Shown: positions 1 through 9,800 of the stretch, piece after piece
Layout: the number at the start of each line of letters is the position of its first letter
Position numbering within the stretch: position 1 is the first letter of the stretch
Assembly: GCF_027359575.1 (NCBI RefSeq)
Contig: NZ_CP114784.1
Location: 372,001 to 436,000 of the forward strand
Direction of reading: 5' to 3'
Length of the DNA: 64,000 bases
From: Prochlorococcus marinus str. MIT 0917
GTDB taxonomy: Bacteria > Cyanobacteriota > Cyanobacteriia > PCC-6307 > Cyanobiaceae
Translations under genes and position numbers: made by a program
The notes under the pieces: model-generated
Database searches by the model: none
Seen by the model: the letters and a program-made list of their open reading frames with translations, nothing else
Told to the model about the DNA's origin: nothing

Positions 1-21
1 ATAAAATAGTCGACAAGAATA

Positions 22-3000
22 GTGACTTTAGAGTCTGTTGCAAATTATTTAGAAAATCACCAGTTAACAAATGAGTTAATTGGACGTACAAATAGAGAAG
101 AAAGATTAATATTAACAGGAGCTTCTCGTACAGCTAAAGCACTAATCACAACTTCACTTGCTAAGAAAGAATCCAATATATTATTAGTAATTGTACCCAC
201 ATTAGAAGAAGCGACCAGGTGGTATCCACTGGTAAAAGATTGTGGATGGACCAAGACATGTTTATATCCTACAACTGAAGTCTCTCCATATGACTCAATA
301 CAGATAACCACAGAAATTGTATGGGGTCAGTTACAAGTACTTAGTGATATATTGGAATTAAAAGATGATGAGAATATCGCAATTATTGCAACGGAAAGAG
401 CATTACAACCCCATCTCCCTCCAATTGAATATCTTAAATCAAAATGCATTAAATTAAAGGTTGGTGCTGAAATAAACCTAAGAGATTTATCACTCAAATT
501 GAGTGAAAGTGGATATAAAAAATCTAACAATGTTGATCAAGAAGGTACATGGACGAGACGGGGAGATATAGTTGATATTTATCCTGTTAGTAGTGAACTA
601 CCAATTAGATTAGAGTTGTTTGGTGATATGCTAGATAAGATTAAAGAATTTGATCCAATATCGCAAAGATCGTTAGAAACAATTGATAATGTATGTATTA
701 CTCCAAAAGGTTATGATCCTTTAATTATTAATAAACTTTTATCAATTCAAGACAAGGATATATCGAGTCTGTTATCACAGGATCAGTACTCTGAGTTGAT
801 AAATTCAAATGTATTAGAATCTGCTAAAAAATATTTAGGGGTAGCATTTGATAAGCCTTCATCATTATTAAATTACCTAGATGATAGTACATTTATTGTA
901 GTAGATGAAAGGATGCAAGGTTTATCCCATGGGCATGCTTGGTATAACATTGTTGATGAAAGTTATACTGATCTAATAGGGAGTAAAAGCTGTTCAGTAA
1001 CAGCAAAAAATTTATTTAAACCTAATCTGCATACTAATATTAATGATATTTATGATACAGTTAATACTTATAAAGGGCTAGACATAACAGATTTAGAAGA
1101 TACTACAGACAAGGATAATGTATTTAATATTTCCAGCAAAGTACATAATTGGCTCCCTAATCAATATGGTAAGATTAGTTTATCATTAAAAGATTATATA
1201 AAAGATAAATATTCAATATGGATTATATCAGCACAACCCAGTCGTGCAGTCTCTCTATTAGAAGAACATGAGTGTATCTCCAAGTTTATACCAAATAATA
1301 AAGATTTATATGGCATTAAAAGCATTATAGCTGACAACATACCGGTCGCTATTAAAAATAATAATGAGGGAGAAATTGAAGGGTTTTACCTTCCAGCATG
1401 GAAAATAGCTTTACTAACTGACAAGGAATTTTTTGGACAACATAATATTTCTAGTACTGGTTATGTAAGAAGAAGGAAGCAATCAGAAAGTAAAAAGATA
1501 GATCCCAATAAAATGAAACCTGGTGATTACGTGGTTCACAGAAATCATGGCATAGGCTTATTCCAAAATATTCAAAAATTAAACATTAATGGTGATTCGA
1601 GAGATTATTTAGTAATAAAATATATGGATGGAAAATTAAGTGTTGCGGCTGATCAACTTGGTAGTTTAGGGAGATATAGAAATTCAAATTCAAAGACTCC
1701 CAAAATAAGTAAACTAGGCGGTGCTAATTGGAACAAAATAAAGGAAAAGGCAAAAAAATCAGTTAAAAAGGTTGCTCTTGATTTGATTAAGTTATATGCA
1801 GAAAGAAGTAGAGAAAAAGGGTTCAAGTTTCCAATTGATGGACCATGGCAAAGTGAATTAGAAGACTCATTTCCATACCCATTAACTCCTGATCAGGCAA
1901 AAGCCACTATCCAGGTGAAATCTGATATGGAATGTGAAAAGCCTATGGATAGACTCGTTTGTGGTGATGTTGGATTTGGAAAAACAGAGGTTGCAATAAG
2001 AGCAATATTTAAGGCTATTACTTCAGGGAAACAAATAGCGTTGTTAGCACCAACAACAGTGTTATCTCAACAACACTGGAGAACGATTTCTGATCGATTT
2101 GCACCTTATCCTATTAAAGTATCATTACTAAACAGATTTAAAACCCCTAACGAAAGAAAACAAATATTAAGTGGACTTAAAGATGGACAAATTGATGCTG
2201 TTGTTGGTACACATCAGCTCTTGAATAAACAATTAACTTATAAGGACTTGGGACTACTAGTTATAGATGAAGAACAACGTTTTGGAGTTAATCAAAAGGA
2301 AAAAATAAAAGAGTTAAAAAAAAGTGTAGATGTATTAACTCTCTCTGCAACCCCAATTCCTCGAACACTCTATATGAGTCTTTCTGGTGTTCGTGAAATG
2401 AGTTTAATAACAACACCACCACCATTACGTAGACCAATTAAAACTCATTTATCACCGCTAGATAATGAAATAATAAGAAGCGCAATTTCTCAGGAGATTG
2501 ATAGGGGTGGCCAAATATTTTATATTGTTCCACGAATAAAAGGGATAGAAGAAGTAGCAAATAAATTAAAAATAATGGTTCCAAATGTGAAGTTATTGAT
2601 AGCTCATGGGCAAATGAATGAAGGGGAGTTAGAAAATGCAATGCTTGCATTTAATGCTGGAGAAGCAGATATGTTGCTTTGTACAACTATTGTCGAAAGT
2701 GGATTAGATATTCCTAGAGTAAATACAATTTTAATTGAAGATTCTCACAAGTTTGGATTATCACAGCTTTACCAATTGAGAGGCAGAGTAGGCCGAAGTG
2801 GAGTACAAGCACACGCTTGGTTGTTTTACCCAAGCGAAGAGAAATTAAATGAGATGTCAAGAAAACGGTTAAAAGCCATAAAAGAATTTAGTGATTTGGG
2901 TAGTGGATATCAGTTAGCGATGAGGGATATGGAAATTAGAGGAGTTGGAAATATTTTAGGTATTGAACAAAGCGGACAAATGGAAACAATAGGATTTGAT

Positions 3001-3528
3001 TTGTATATGGAATTATTGCAGGAAACTATCGCTGAAATACAAGGTCAAGATATTCCTTCTGTTGAAGATACACAAATTGATTTACCTGTTACAGCTTTTA
3101 TACCTGGAGATTGGATAACTGATCCAGATGAAAAAATAAATGCTTATAGATTAGCTACACAATGTGAAAACAATGATGCCTTAGTCCAATTCGCTAGCAA
3201 TTTGGTTGATAGATATGGAACATTACCAAAAGCAGTTGAATCATTAATAGAAGTAATGAAATTAAAAATAGTCGCTAAGAAGTGTGGCTTCTCTAGAATT
3301 AAGTTGTCTAAACCAAATATTGAGCTTGAAACAATGATGGATGAGCCAGCCTTTAAGTTACTAAGAAAAGGTTTGGCAACCCATCTTCACGGAAGATTTA
3401 TCTATAAAAAAGGAGATCGTAGCTCGACCGTGACAATTCGTGGTCTTGGTATTTTGGATAGCGATAAATTGCTAGATCAACTCACTGAATGGCTAAAATT
3501 AATGAATTCTCAAATAAATACTCGATAA
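22..3528 (+). CDS. mfd: Transcription-repair coupling factor Mfd
   Basis: DNA translocase that removes RNA polymerase stalled at lesions and recruits UvrA for nucleotide excision repair. The 1168 residues match the family length. In order there is an N-terminal UvrB-like region, the RNA polymerase interaction domain near residue 500 (GDYVVHRNHGIGLF), a Walker A motif GDVGFGKTEVA near 649, the Walker B box IDEEQRFG near 749, helicase motif VI QLRGRVGRS near 918 and the C-terminal TRCF domain. The start is GTG at 22; the window opens just upstream, so an earlier start cannot be fully excluded. A small reading frame overlaps its 3' end. The call is secure. Confidence 0.97.
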   Translation: MTLESVANYLENHQLTNELIGRTNREERLILTGASRTAKALITTSLAKKESNILLVIVPTLEEATRWYPLVKDCGWTKTCLYPTTEVSPYDSIQITTEIVWGQLQVLSDILELKDDENIAIIATERALQPHLPPIEYLKSKCIKLKVGAEINLRDLSLKLSESGYKKSNNVDQEGTWTRRGDIVDIYPVSSELPIRLELFGDMLDKIKEFDPISQRSLETIDNVCITPKGYDPLIINKLLSIQDKDISSLLSQDQYSELINSNVLESAKKYLGVAFDKPSSLLNYLDDSTFIVVDERMQGLSHGHAWYNIVDESYTDLIGSKSCSVTAKNLFKPNLHTNINDIYDTVNTYKGLDITDLEDTTDKDNVFNISSKVHNWLPNQYGKISLSLKDYIKDKYSIWIISAQPSRAVSLLEEHECISKFIPNNKDLYGIKSIIADNIPVAIKNNNEGEIEGFYLPAWKIALLTDKEFFGQHNISSTGYVRRRKQSESKKIDPNKMKPGDYVVHRNHGIGLFQNIQKLNINGDSRDYLVIKYMDGKLSVAADQLGSLGRYRNSNSKTPKISKLGGANWNKIKEKAKKSVKKVALDLIKLYAERSREKGFKFPIDGPWQSELEDSFPYPLTPDQAKATIQVKSDMECEKPMDRLVCGDVGFGKTEVAIRAIFKAITSGKQIALLAPTTVLSQQHWRTISDRFAPYPIKVSLLNRFKTPNERKQILSGLKDGQIDAVVGTHQLLNKQLTYKDLGLLVIDEEQRFGVNQKEKIKELKKSVDVLTLSATPIPRTLYMSLSGVREMSLITTPPPLRRPIKTHLSPLDNEIIRSAISQEIDRGGQIFYIVPRIKGIEEVANKLKIMVPNVKLLIAHGQMNEGELENAMLAFNAGEADMLLCTTIVESGLDIPRVNTILIEDSHKFGLSQLYQLRGRVGRSGVQAHAWLFYPSEEKLNEMSRKRLKAIKEFSDLGSGYQLAMRDMEIRGVGNILGIEQSGQMETIGFDLYMELLQETIAEIQGQDIPSVEDTQIDLPVTAFIPGDWITDPDEKINAYRLATQCENNDALVQFASNLVDRYGTLPKAVESLIEVMKLKIVAKKCGFSRIKLSKPNIELETMMDEPAFKLLRKGLATHLHGRFIYKKGDRSSTVTIRGLGILDSDKLLDQLTEWLKLMNSQINTR

Positions 3529-3629
3529 ATCAATTCAGAACTATATGCAGGTCAATCTTTCAATTGGGTGAACAAAACTCTTTTAAAGTAAAAGATTGCT
3601 ATAGTCTCAAAAATTTGAGTAATTTTACC

Positions 3630-3797
3630 TTGGGTGAAGTAATAGAAATCAGTTCAAACCAATATGGTCTAAGCCTGTTTAGTGGAATGATAAGTCTTTT
3701 GGCTTTAGGGGTTTATACACTTTTGACCGTAGACACAGGCAACGATGACGATGATTCTGATTCTGGAGGTGGTGGCTTAATGCAACCGGTGAATTAA
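3630..3797 (+). CDS. Small membrane protein with acidic-glycine 'DDDD..GGGG.MQP' tail
   Basis: Unrecognised small protein with one hydrophobic segment (SGMISLLALGVYTLL) followed by the tail GNDDDDSDSGGGGLMQPVN. Three other proteins in this window end in the same kind of tail (50468, 53079, 60346), so the tail is a family feature. The frame is open from ATG 3489, overlapping mfd by 40 bp, but the first part is not needed by the family; TTG 3630 or ATG 3687 are better start candidates. A single-pass membrane protein with a charged, flexible tail is inferred; no function can be assigned. Confidence 0.6.
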   Translation: MGEVIEISSNQYGLSLFSGMISLLALGVYTLLTVDTGNDDDDSDSGGGGLMQPVN

Positions 3798-3804
3798 TAA
3801 AAGA

Positions 3805-4113
3805 TCAGCTAGATATTAGATTTGCAAGTCTTTCTCTAAAATCACCCTTTGCAATTCCTCCTTTAAGCTCACCAATAATTTCAAATTCACCCTCTGGCTC
3901 ATTAACTAATAGATAAGTCGGCCAGCCCATACCCTCCTTTGATGGGTACTGTTTTAATAGTATGGGTCTATATTTTCTATACACGACTGTATCTTGAAGT
4001 TTTACGCTAATAAAATCAATGCCTAATTCATTCGCGACTTTAGAGTCAAAAAAGCTCATCCTGTGACAAGTTCCACAATCATCAGAACTAAATTTAATTA
4101 AAGAACAAGACAT
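3805..4113 (-). CDS. Thioredoxin-like protein with CGTC active site
   Basis: 102 residues beginning MSCSLIKFSSDDCGTCHRM. The CxxC pair (CGTC, residues 13-16) sits after a short beta strand as in thioredoxins, and WPTY later in the chain is consistent with the cis-Pro loop of the fold. It probably catalyses thiol-disulfide exchange in the cytoplasm, since there is no signal peptide. It lies downstream of and co-oriented with the methyltransferase at 4166 and converges on the small gene after mfd. The partner is unknown; the fold call is good. Confidence 0.85.
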   Translation of the reverse strand: MSCSLIKFSSDDCGTCHRMSFFDSKVANELGIDFISVKLQDTVVYRKYRPILLKQYPSKEGMGWPTYLLVNEPEGEFEIIGELKGGIAKGDFRERLANLISS

Positions 4114-4165
4114 GTCAAAAATCTATTCAAACTAATACTAAATATAACTATTAATAAAAACCAGT

Positions 4166-4816
4166 TCAGTAATTAGACTTATTGTTTCTTGCAATAACTG
4201 AAAAGAAAGGATCACTCTCTGTGTAATAAATACCAAAAAGCTTTTTATCATGGGTCTTTTCATTTAATATTTTTTCAATCCTCCATCCATTAGAAGTAAG
4301 AACACTTTTTATGTAATCAATTCTTTTTTCCTCTGACGAATATGTCCAGATGTTTGGAGCTTTGGTCCAGAATGCTCGATTAGTGAAAGATATTATCAAT
4401 AATGAATCAGATTTGATAATTCTTGATAATTCTAATGAAACTTTCTCAGGATATTGAAGATATTGCCATCCAGCAACAATTAAGCCAACATCAATGTATG
4501 AATCTTCAATTGGCATATTTTGTGTCTTATTTAGATTCTGAACCCAGTATTTATCTAGTATTTTATTTGAACTTAATTCAGCTTCATTCATTCCATGCCC
4601 AATAACTTTTTTATATTTAATTTTAGATGGCAGATGACTTACCCAACTACTCATTAAATCTAGAATAACGTGATGAGTGAGTAGATACTCTGAATATAAG
4701 TTTGTAAGTCGGTTTCTAAATGAATCGCTCAGATGATGAACATATCTAGGCTGTTGATAAAAAATTTGATCATCAGCGATATCTATCTTTTCTCTATCAG
4801 TAATTGTCAGTTTCAT
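4166..4816 (-). CDS. SAM-dependent methyltransferase-like protein
   Basis: 216 residues with a degenerate class I methyltransferase layout: VILDLMSSWVSHLP as motif I strand, VIGHGMNEAEL as motif II region, then the post-motif segment VGLIVAGWQYLQYPEKV and strand SLLIISFTNRAFW, as in Methyltransf_11 proteins. The glycine-rich loop of motif I is replaced by DLMSSW, which is typical of a cyanobacterial subfamily whose substrate is unknown. It is preceded by about 200 bp of AT-rich intergenic DNA and is probably co-transcribed with the thioredoxin-like gene. Small-molecule methylation is inferred only from the fold. Confidence 0.75.
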   Translation of the reverse strand: MKLTITDREKIDIADDQIFYQQPRYVHHLSDSFRNRLTNLYSEYLLTHHVILDLMSSWVSHLPSKIKYKKVIGHGMNEAELSSNKILDKYWVQNLNKTQNMPIEDSYIDVGLIVAGWQYLQYPEKVSLELSRIIKSDSLLIISFTNRAFWTKAPNIWTYSSEEKRIDYIKSVLTSNGWRIEKILNEKTHDKKLFGIYYTESDPFFSVIARNNKSNY

Positions 4817-5011
4817 TTAAATAAAATTTCTTTATATAATATTAGAACAATCTTTATATATCTGTGAAAAACAAAAAAGAGATGTGGATGATAAGTAAAT
4901 TAAAGGTTATTAACTACATGTTCAGTAATTATTTGTATAAAAACTAATTAAATTTTATTTTATAAAAAATTATAGGATTTGATTAATATATTAAGTTCTA
5001 GCGGGTTTGAT

Positions 5012-5605
5012 TCACAAGGGTCTAGATGTATTGGTTGTTTCTCTTAACTCATAATTATAATTAGTAGGAATAATTATTAATAAAGAACTACTAAATATGA
5101 ATATGGCAATAGAGTAAATGAAGTGTAAATTCTTTTTATATGAGGGTGAATTAGCTAGCATATATTTCTTATTGAAGGGTTTATCTTCATTAATATCCCA
5201 TTTGATATTTAATCTAGGATCAAATCTCAATAAATCTAAGCATCTTGTTAAGTCAGACAATTCAGAATCATCTAAAATAATTTCTAAAGGCTTAACACCT
5301 TTCTTTGTGCTATTGAGTAATAATTTATGACAGTTACCGAAAGGTGATATTGAAACAATTTCTTTCTTAGATATAAATGTTTTACGAATTCCAGAGATAT
5401 ATGATCTTGAATATTGAAGTATTGCTTGCATCAAATTATCTAGATGTTCTTTCTCTCCTTCTAATTGAGTTGAACCAATGATTTTCAGTGTCCATGAAGA
5501 CAAGATACCGATAGTTTCGTCGGCGTCTCCGTTTGAAACATCTGGCATCCCTGCAAGTTCTAGAGAAGAAGAGTCTTGGTCAAATCTATAGGATAAGTTA
5601 ATCAT
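5012..5605 (-). CDS. DUF4335-family cyanobacterial protein
   Basis: 197 residues, starting INLSYRFDQDSSSLELAGM, with a hydrophobic segment near the C-terminus (FIYSIAIFIFSSSLLIIIP) that should anchor it in a membrane. The composition, the LEG/L motif start and the position directly after a DUF3038 gene match the DUF4335 family, which is known only from cyanobacteria and usually pairs with DUF3038. The two genes are 9 bp apart and surely form an operon. Function unknown; the family call comes from recognition and context. Confidence 0.75.
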   Translation of the reverse strand: MINLSYRFDQDSSSLELAGMPDVSNGDADETIGILSSWTLKIIGSTQLEGEKEHLDNLMQAILQYSRSYISGIRKTFISKKEIVSISPFGNCHKLLLNSTKKGVKPLEIILDDSELSDLTRCLDLLRFDPRLNIKWDINEDKPFNKKYMLANSPSYKKNLHFIYSIAIFIFSSSLLIIIPTNYNYELRETTNTSRPL

Positions 5606-5614
5606 TTTTAATCA

Positions 5615-6211
5615 CTATAATTGATGATATAAAGACGCTTTTAATCGATTAGCTCCACCTTCTCCACAGGATAGTGAAAGTATGACTAGTAACTCTCTAA
5701 AAAAATTATTGTTATCATCCCTTAATAAAGAAACTATATAACTACGTTGATTATTCATCCTCTCACTTATAAGTGACTTTAGACGAGTAGTAAATAAAGA
5801 CCATCTTTCTTGATTTAGCGACTTAGATTCTTTTGATGAAAGTAGTTGCCTAATGAGTGGATAGAGATTTTCTGCCATCGCAGAAATAAGGTAAACAAGT
5901 GAATCAATCTGATCTGAAGAAAGAGATGTAAATGTATGAGTATTTCTCAATGGGTTTGAACATCTAATTTTCCAAAATTCAACTCTATTATAGAATTCAG
6001 CTGACAATCCAATATCCTTGGCCTTGAATAATAAGGAATCAGATGCATTAATTTGAAGAGTCTCAATAACTAAAATCAAAAAATCAAGTTTCCTATTGCT
6101 ATCGTTAGCTACTACACAATTTATAAATTTTTTTTCAGAACTAGTTTCTTGATATTTTGAGACATTATTGAGGTATTCATTTTGCTTAGAGATTAAATTG
6201 GATTTATTCAT
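5615..6211 (-). CDS. DUF3038-family cyanobacterial protein
   Basis: 198 residues, soluble and mainly helical by composition. Key segments are ANDSNRKLDFLILVIETL, FYNRVEFWKIRCSNPLR and SCGEGGANRLKASL near the C-terminus, which fit DUF3038. It is the upstream partner of the DUF4335 gene 9 bp further on. It is divergent from apt, with an 80-bp spacer that must hold both promoters. The biochemical role is unknown; the fixed pairing with DUF4335 suggests that the two act together. Confidence 0.75.
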   Translation of the reverse strand: MNKSNLISKQNEYLNNVSKYQETSSEKKFINCVVANDSNRKLDFLILVIETLQINASDSLLFKAKDIGLSAEFYNRVEFWKIRCSNPLRNTHTFTSLSSDQIDSLVYLISAMAENLYPLIRQLLSSKESKSLNQERWSLFTTRLKSLISERMNNQRSYIVSLLRDDNNNFFRELLVILSLSCGEGGANRLKASLYHQL

Positions 6212-6292
6212 ACATTAAATAATGACAGGAGTTGGAAGATTAGCTAGCTTTATTGTTAGTTTTATAAAACCGCACACTAATATTTGTAAAGA

Positions 6293-6811
6293 ATGGAAAA
6301 CTTTAAAAAATATATAAATGAAATAAGTGATTTTCCAAAAGAAGGAATCTCCTTTAAAGACATAAACCCAATATATAAAGAGCCCAAGATATGGAATGAA
6401 TTAATGCTTCCTCTACAAAAGCTTGTATCAACCATAAAACCCGATTATATAGCTGGTATAGAATCTAGAGGATTTATTCCTGCAACAGCCTTAGCTTTTA
6501 AGCTTGAGGTTGGTTTCATTCCTATTAGAAAACCCAATAAATTGCCAGGAAAAGTAATAGGTACAAATTATAAGCTTGAGTATGGTGAAGACAGATTAGA
6601 GATCCAGCAGGATTCAATTGAAAAAGATAGTAAAATTATAGTAATTGATGATTTGCTTGCGACAGGTGGCACTGCATGTGCAGCAGGCAAGTTGATAAGA
6701 GAAGCTGGAGGTAAATTAATTGGATATATATTTCTTGTGGAGCTTACTGAACTTCACGGGAGAATAAAATTAGATTCTGAATTATTAATAGAAAGTCTTA
6801 TAAAGTATTAA
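6293..6811 (+). CDS. apt: Adenine phosphoribosyltransferase
   Basis: Converts adenine plus PRPP to AMP in purine salvage. 172 residues is the normal family length. The opening PKEGISFKDINPIYKEP is the Apt signature, ESRGFIPATALA forms the adenine pocket, and VIDDLLATGGTACAAG is the PRPP-binding loop with its paired acidic residues. It overlaps the 3' end of the opposite-strand DUF2949 gene by 4 bp, so transcription converges there. ATG 6293 gives the canonical N-terminus. Confidence 0.96.
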   Translation: MENFKKYINEISDFPKEGISFKDINPIYKEPKIWNELMLPLQKLVSTIKPDYIAGIESRGFIPATALAFKLEVGFIPIRKPNKLPGKVIGTNYKLEYGEDRLEIQQDSIEKDSKIIVIDDLLATGGTACAAGKLIREAGGKLIGYIFLVELTELHGRIKLDSELLIESLIKY

Positions 6812-7017
6812 TTATCTTTTAACCATAGAATTATTATCTTTAGTTGCGAAAGTGTAATCAGACCATAACTCCACATAACAATTGGTAGAGGTGAATTTTC
6901 CAAAATTGATCTTTTGACTCCTAATTGTACTGCATTCTTACTTATTCCAAGATTTTCAATGATAAAAGTGCAGAGTTCATGTGAAGGTGGATTAATAGCA
7001 TTACTTGTATTTATCAT
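6808..7017 (-). CDS. DUF2949-family protein
   Basis: 69 residues. The C-terminal half PLPIVMWSYGLITLSQLKII closely follows the DUF2949 pattern (LPivLWqYGLItLeQL), a short helical cyanobacterial family of unknown function. It lies 16 bp after the UbiH-like gene and ends the dapB minus-strand run. Confidence 0.8.
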   Translation of the reverse strand: MINTSNAINPPSHELCTFIIENLGISKNAVQLGVKRSILENSPLPIVMWSYGLITLSQLKIIILWLKDN

Positions 7018-7033
7018 TTATAGTTAATAAAAT

Positions 7034-8146
7034 CTATACTCCATTAGTCAAAACGTTTATAATAACTCTTCTGATAACAGATGATTTTTTTAAAATATAG
7101 AATATAAATCTTCTTGGTAACACAAAAACATTAAAATCACTTCTTGAATATCTTACTAAACTATCTGTCAAAACAGAAATTGTTAGAACATCAAAAAATC
7201 TAGAAAATGAATAAAGAAGAGGAATAAAAGTAAAATTATGTTTAAAAAATGGCTTGGATATTATATTTGCCAGGCAATCAACATCTCTCCAGCATAGGTT
7301 GAGCCCTTGCCCTCCTACAGGATGAAATTTATGAGCAGTTTCACCTAAATAAATATATTTACCTGAAAAAAATGAATAGTTAAATACAAACTTTATTGGA
7401 AACGAATTTGGTTCATCTACAATAGTATCTGGCTCAATACCAGATGGAAGTATTGTTGATAAATAATCTAAAAATAATGACTTGGATAAGTTCATATTAT
7501 AAGTACCTTTGATTACAGACTGACTGCATACAATTTGAAACAAATCGCCACCTAGAGGTAAAACAGCAAATGGGCCCTCAGAATTCAATATTTCAAATGC
7601 TTCGTTAGATTTAACTCCTCTTAATAGTACCTTAGCGGTTATACAAATTTGGTCATACTTAAAATTAAATGAAGGTGTTTTAAGCTTCTTTTTTGTGAGT
7701 GAATTTGAACCATCAGCTACAACAATTAGATCATAGTTGTTGGTATTCGGTATAACAGATGTAGGAATTTTATTAATATTATTAATATCAGTTATAAATT
7801 CTAATATTGATAACATTATCTTCCTATGTTCTGCAATCCATCCTATAGCTAGATATTTTTGTTGAGAATTATTTAAATCTTTAACAAGAAACTGAACTGT
7901 TTTATTTAATTCAGAATCTATAACATTTAGATATTGAAATGGGATTAAGTTTGACACTAAATCAGACCATATACCGATATTTTCTAATATCTTTCTTGAT
8001 GAATGAGTTATAGCATATGTTCTATCTCTATTTATAAGTTCTTCGTTAGATAATCTTTCATAAAGATCAACTGTACAGCCAGTCTTTGCTAATGATATTG
8101 CTGCCAATGATCCAGTTAATCCTGAACCAATAATTGCTATATTCAT
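7034..8146 (-). CDS. FAD-dependent monooxygenase, UbiH/VisC family
   Basis: 370 residues. The Rossmann FAD motif IIGSGLTGSLAAISLAKTG is at the N-terminus, followed by an acidic residue that binds the ribose. The second FAD motif reads YLGETAHKFHPVGGQGLN near residue 270 and corresponds to the GD(x)AHxxxPxxGQG block of aromatic hydroxylases. The family hydroxylates quinone-type rings; a role in plastoquinone or a related quinone is possible but not shown. The canonical Asp of GD is Glu here. It lies between a membrane protein gene and DUF2949 in the dapB-led run. Confidence 0.85.
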   Translation of the reverse strand: MNIAIIGSGLTGSLAAISLAKTGCTVDLYERLSNEELINRDRTYAITHSSRKILENIGIWSDLVSNLIPFQYLNVIDSELNKTVQFLVKDLNNSQQKYLAIGWIAEHRKIMLSILEFITDINNINKIPTSVIPNTNNYDLIVVADGSNSLTKKKLKTPSFNFKYDQICITAKVLLRGVKSNEAFEILNSEGPFAVLPLGGDLFQIVCSQSVIKGTYNMNLSKSLFLDYLSTILPSGIEPDTIVDEPNSFPIKFVFNYSFFSGKYIYLGETAHKFHPVGGQGLNLCWRDVDCLANIISKPFFKHNFTFIPLLYSFSRFFDVLTISVLTDSLVRYSRSDFNVFVLPRRFIFYILKKSSVIRRVIINVLTNGV

Positions 8147-8184
8147 ACTAACTATTATATCATTTTATTATAAGATATTTAGCT

Positions 8185-8826
8185 TTAAATTCTCATATTA
8201 ACAAATTCTTCGAAGGCAGGACGAAGAAGCAATGGATAGGAACCTAACCATAAATTTATTTCTGGACACCAGGCATCACTTATCTCCTGAATAGTTTCAA
8301 AATCCCTTCTATTACTAAAAACTACACAGTTAATTCTCATTCCTTTTGTAAGTATCTTGAACTTATTTTGTAGTGGAAAACTTATATTGCCAATAAAGCC
8401 GTCTTCATCTTCTATATCCAAAACTACCCATGTCCTTTTTTTCTCTAATACCTCTAAACGACCATCTTTATTAGCTTGTTCCTGTTGATTTTCTATCCTG
8501 TCTTCTATATAAACATCAGATATACAACCATCAACTAATGCTGAGAAAGTGAATCTTTTAAATTGAGAATTTTTTCTGCTAGCTTCAAGTATTGGTCCCC
8601 ATAAGATATATAAAAGAAATACCACACCTAATACCAACCATAAAGAATAAAACTGACTTGTCACTTGGCTTTGACTAATTAACAACGTAATTACACCCCC
8701 AATGGCTGAGATCATAATCCGTTGAAAAATCTTCTGCGGATTGCCTAACGCAGAATTAAACTGCATACCAGTTGCTACAGAGGGTATTAACCTATTTATC
8801 TCATTTGACTTGATCGGAATTAACAT
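8185..8826 (-). CDS. Conserved cyanobacterial membrane protein
   Basis: 213 residues with two hydrophobic segments (ISAIGGVITLLIS and SLWLVLGVVFLLYILWGPIL) followed by a soluble C-terminal domain containing WVVLDIEDEDGFIGNI and ending EEFVNMRI. It begins 12 bp after dapB and is probably co-transcribed. I recognise the general type, a conserved protein of cyanobacteria with no assigned function, but no named family. Confidence 0.75.
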   Translation of the reverse strand: MLIPIKSNEINRLIPSVATGMQFNSALGNPQKIFQRIMISAIGGVITLLISQSQVTSQFYSLWLVLGVVFLLYILWGPILEASRKNSQFKRFTFSALVDGCISDVYIEDRIENQQEQANKDGRLEVLEKKRTWVVLDIEDEDGFIGNISFPLQNKFKILTKGMRINCVVFSNRRDFETIQEISDAWCPEINLWLGSYPLLLRPAFEEFVNMRI

Positions 8827-8838
8827 TTGTATGAATAA

Positions 8839-9687
8839 CTATAAGATTTCCTCTAATCCATAAACTAATTTATTGAACGATCTGATTCTTTTAACAACTA
8901 ATAGTACACCTGGCATGTAAGCAGAACGGTCAATAGTGTTATGAACTAACTCATAAGTCTCCCCATTGGATCCAAACATGACTTGTTGATGAGCAACCAG
9001 TCCAGGTAATCTTACAGAATGAAGTCTAAGGCCGCTAGGACGAGATCCACCTCGAGAACCCTCTATAGATTCTTCTTCAGTTACTAAAGGCTTATTAAAA
9101 GCTGAGCGTTGCTCCTCTATCAATTCAGCTGTTTTAATACACGTTCCACTTGGTGCATCAGCTTTTTTGTTGTGATGCATTTCTGTCAATTCAGCGAACT
9201 CATAAAAACGAGCCGCTGATGCGGCGGCTTGCTGGAGCAAAACCATACCAACTGAAAAATTTGGAATAATAGCCGAACCAAGAGAAGCTTTTTCTGCAAA
9301 TTTAGAGAGATCTTCTAATTGATCAGTTGTTATTCCAGTAGTGCCAATTACAGGATGAACTCCATAAGCAATAGAAGTACGAGTGTGTTTATAAGCAACC
9401 TTGGGATGAGTGAAATCAACTAGTACAGGTCCATTAGTTGATCCATCCTTAGGAACGTTCTGACTTGCCGCACACAAAGAACCTTCGAAATCACTTGAAA
9501 TAAATACATTAAGAGGTCCTATGCCTATTAATGACCCGATATCTTGACCTTCTTTTTCCTTCTGATTATCAATTGCACCAACAAGTTGATAATCTTTGGA
9601 TGAATTAATTGCTTTAATAACCTCAGATCCCATTCGGCCTAGGGCTCCTGCAACTAAAACTGGTATTGATTGATTGGCAGAACTCAT
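8839..9687 (-). CDS. dapB: 4-hydroxy-tetrahydrodipicolinate reductase DapB
   Basis: Catalyses the NAD(P)H-dependent reduction step of the diaminopimelate and lysine pathway. The dinucleotide-binding loop is VAGALGRMGSEV and the catalytic block is HHNKKADAPSGTC, the DapB signature with the catalytic His pair and Lys. I prefer the internal ATG at 9687 (MSSANQSIPVLVAG), giving 282 residues, because the frame upstream to 9735 adds a basic stretch not typical of the family. It is divergent from chlH and leads a minus-strand run of four genes. Confidence 0.95.
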   Translation of the reverse strand: MSSANQSIPVLVAGALGRMGSEVIKAINSSKDYQLVGAIDNQKEKEGQDIGSLIGIGPLNVFISSDFEGSLCAASQNVPKDGSTNGPVLVDFTHPKVAYKHTRTSIAYGVHPVIGTTGITTDQLEDLSKFAEKASLGSAIIPNFSVGMVLLQQAAASAARFYEFAELTEMHHNKKADAPSGTCIKTAELIEEQRSAFNKPLVTEEESIEGSRGGSRPSGLRLHSVRLPGLVAHQQVMFGSNGETYELVHNTIDRSAYMPGVLLVVKRIRSFNKLVYGLEEIL

Positions 9688-9800
9688 TGAATTTCTTTTT
9701 TTACAATCATATTTGACATCCCTTGTAACACGCATTTACTAAATAACACACTAAAGGGCCACTGAACACTAGGCTTGGTCGAATTCCGATAGAAGAAAAG

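Noticed and set aside
2438-2650. Minus-strand open frame inside mfd, rich in Leu and Ser
   Set aside because: It lies fully within the secure mfd gene, has no family features, and reads as the complement of mfd codons.
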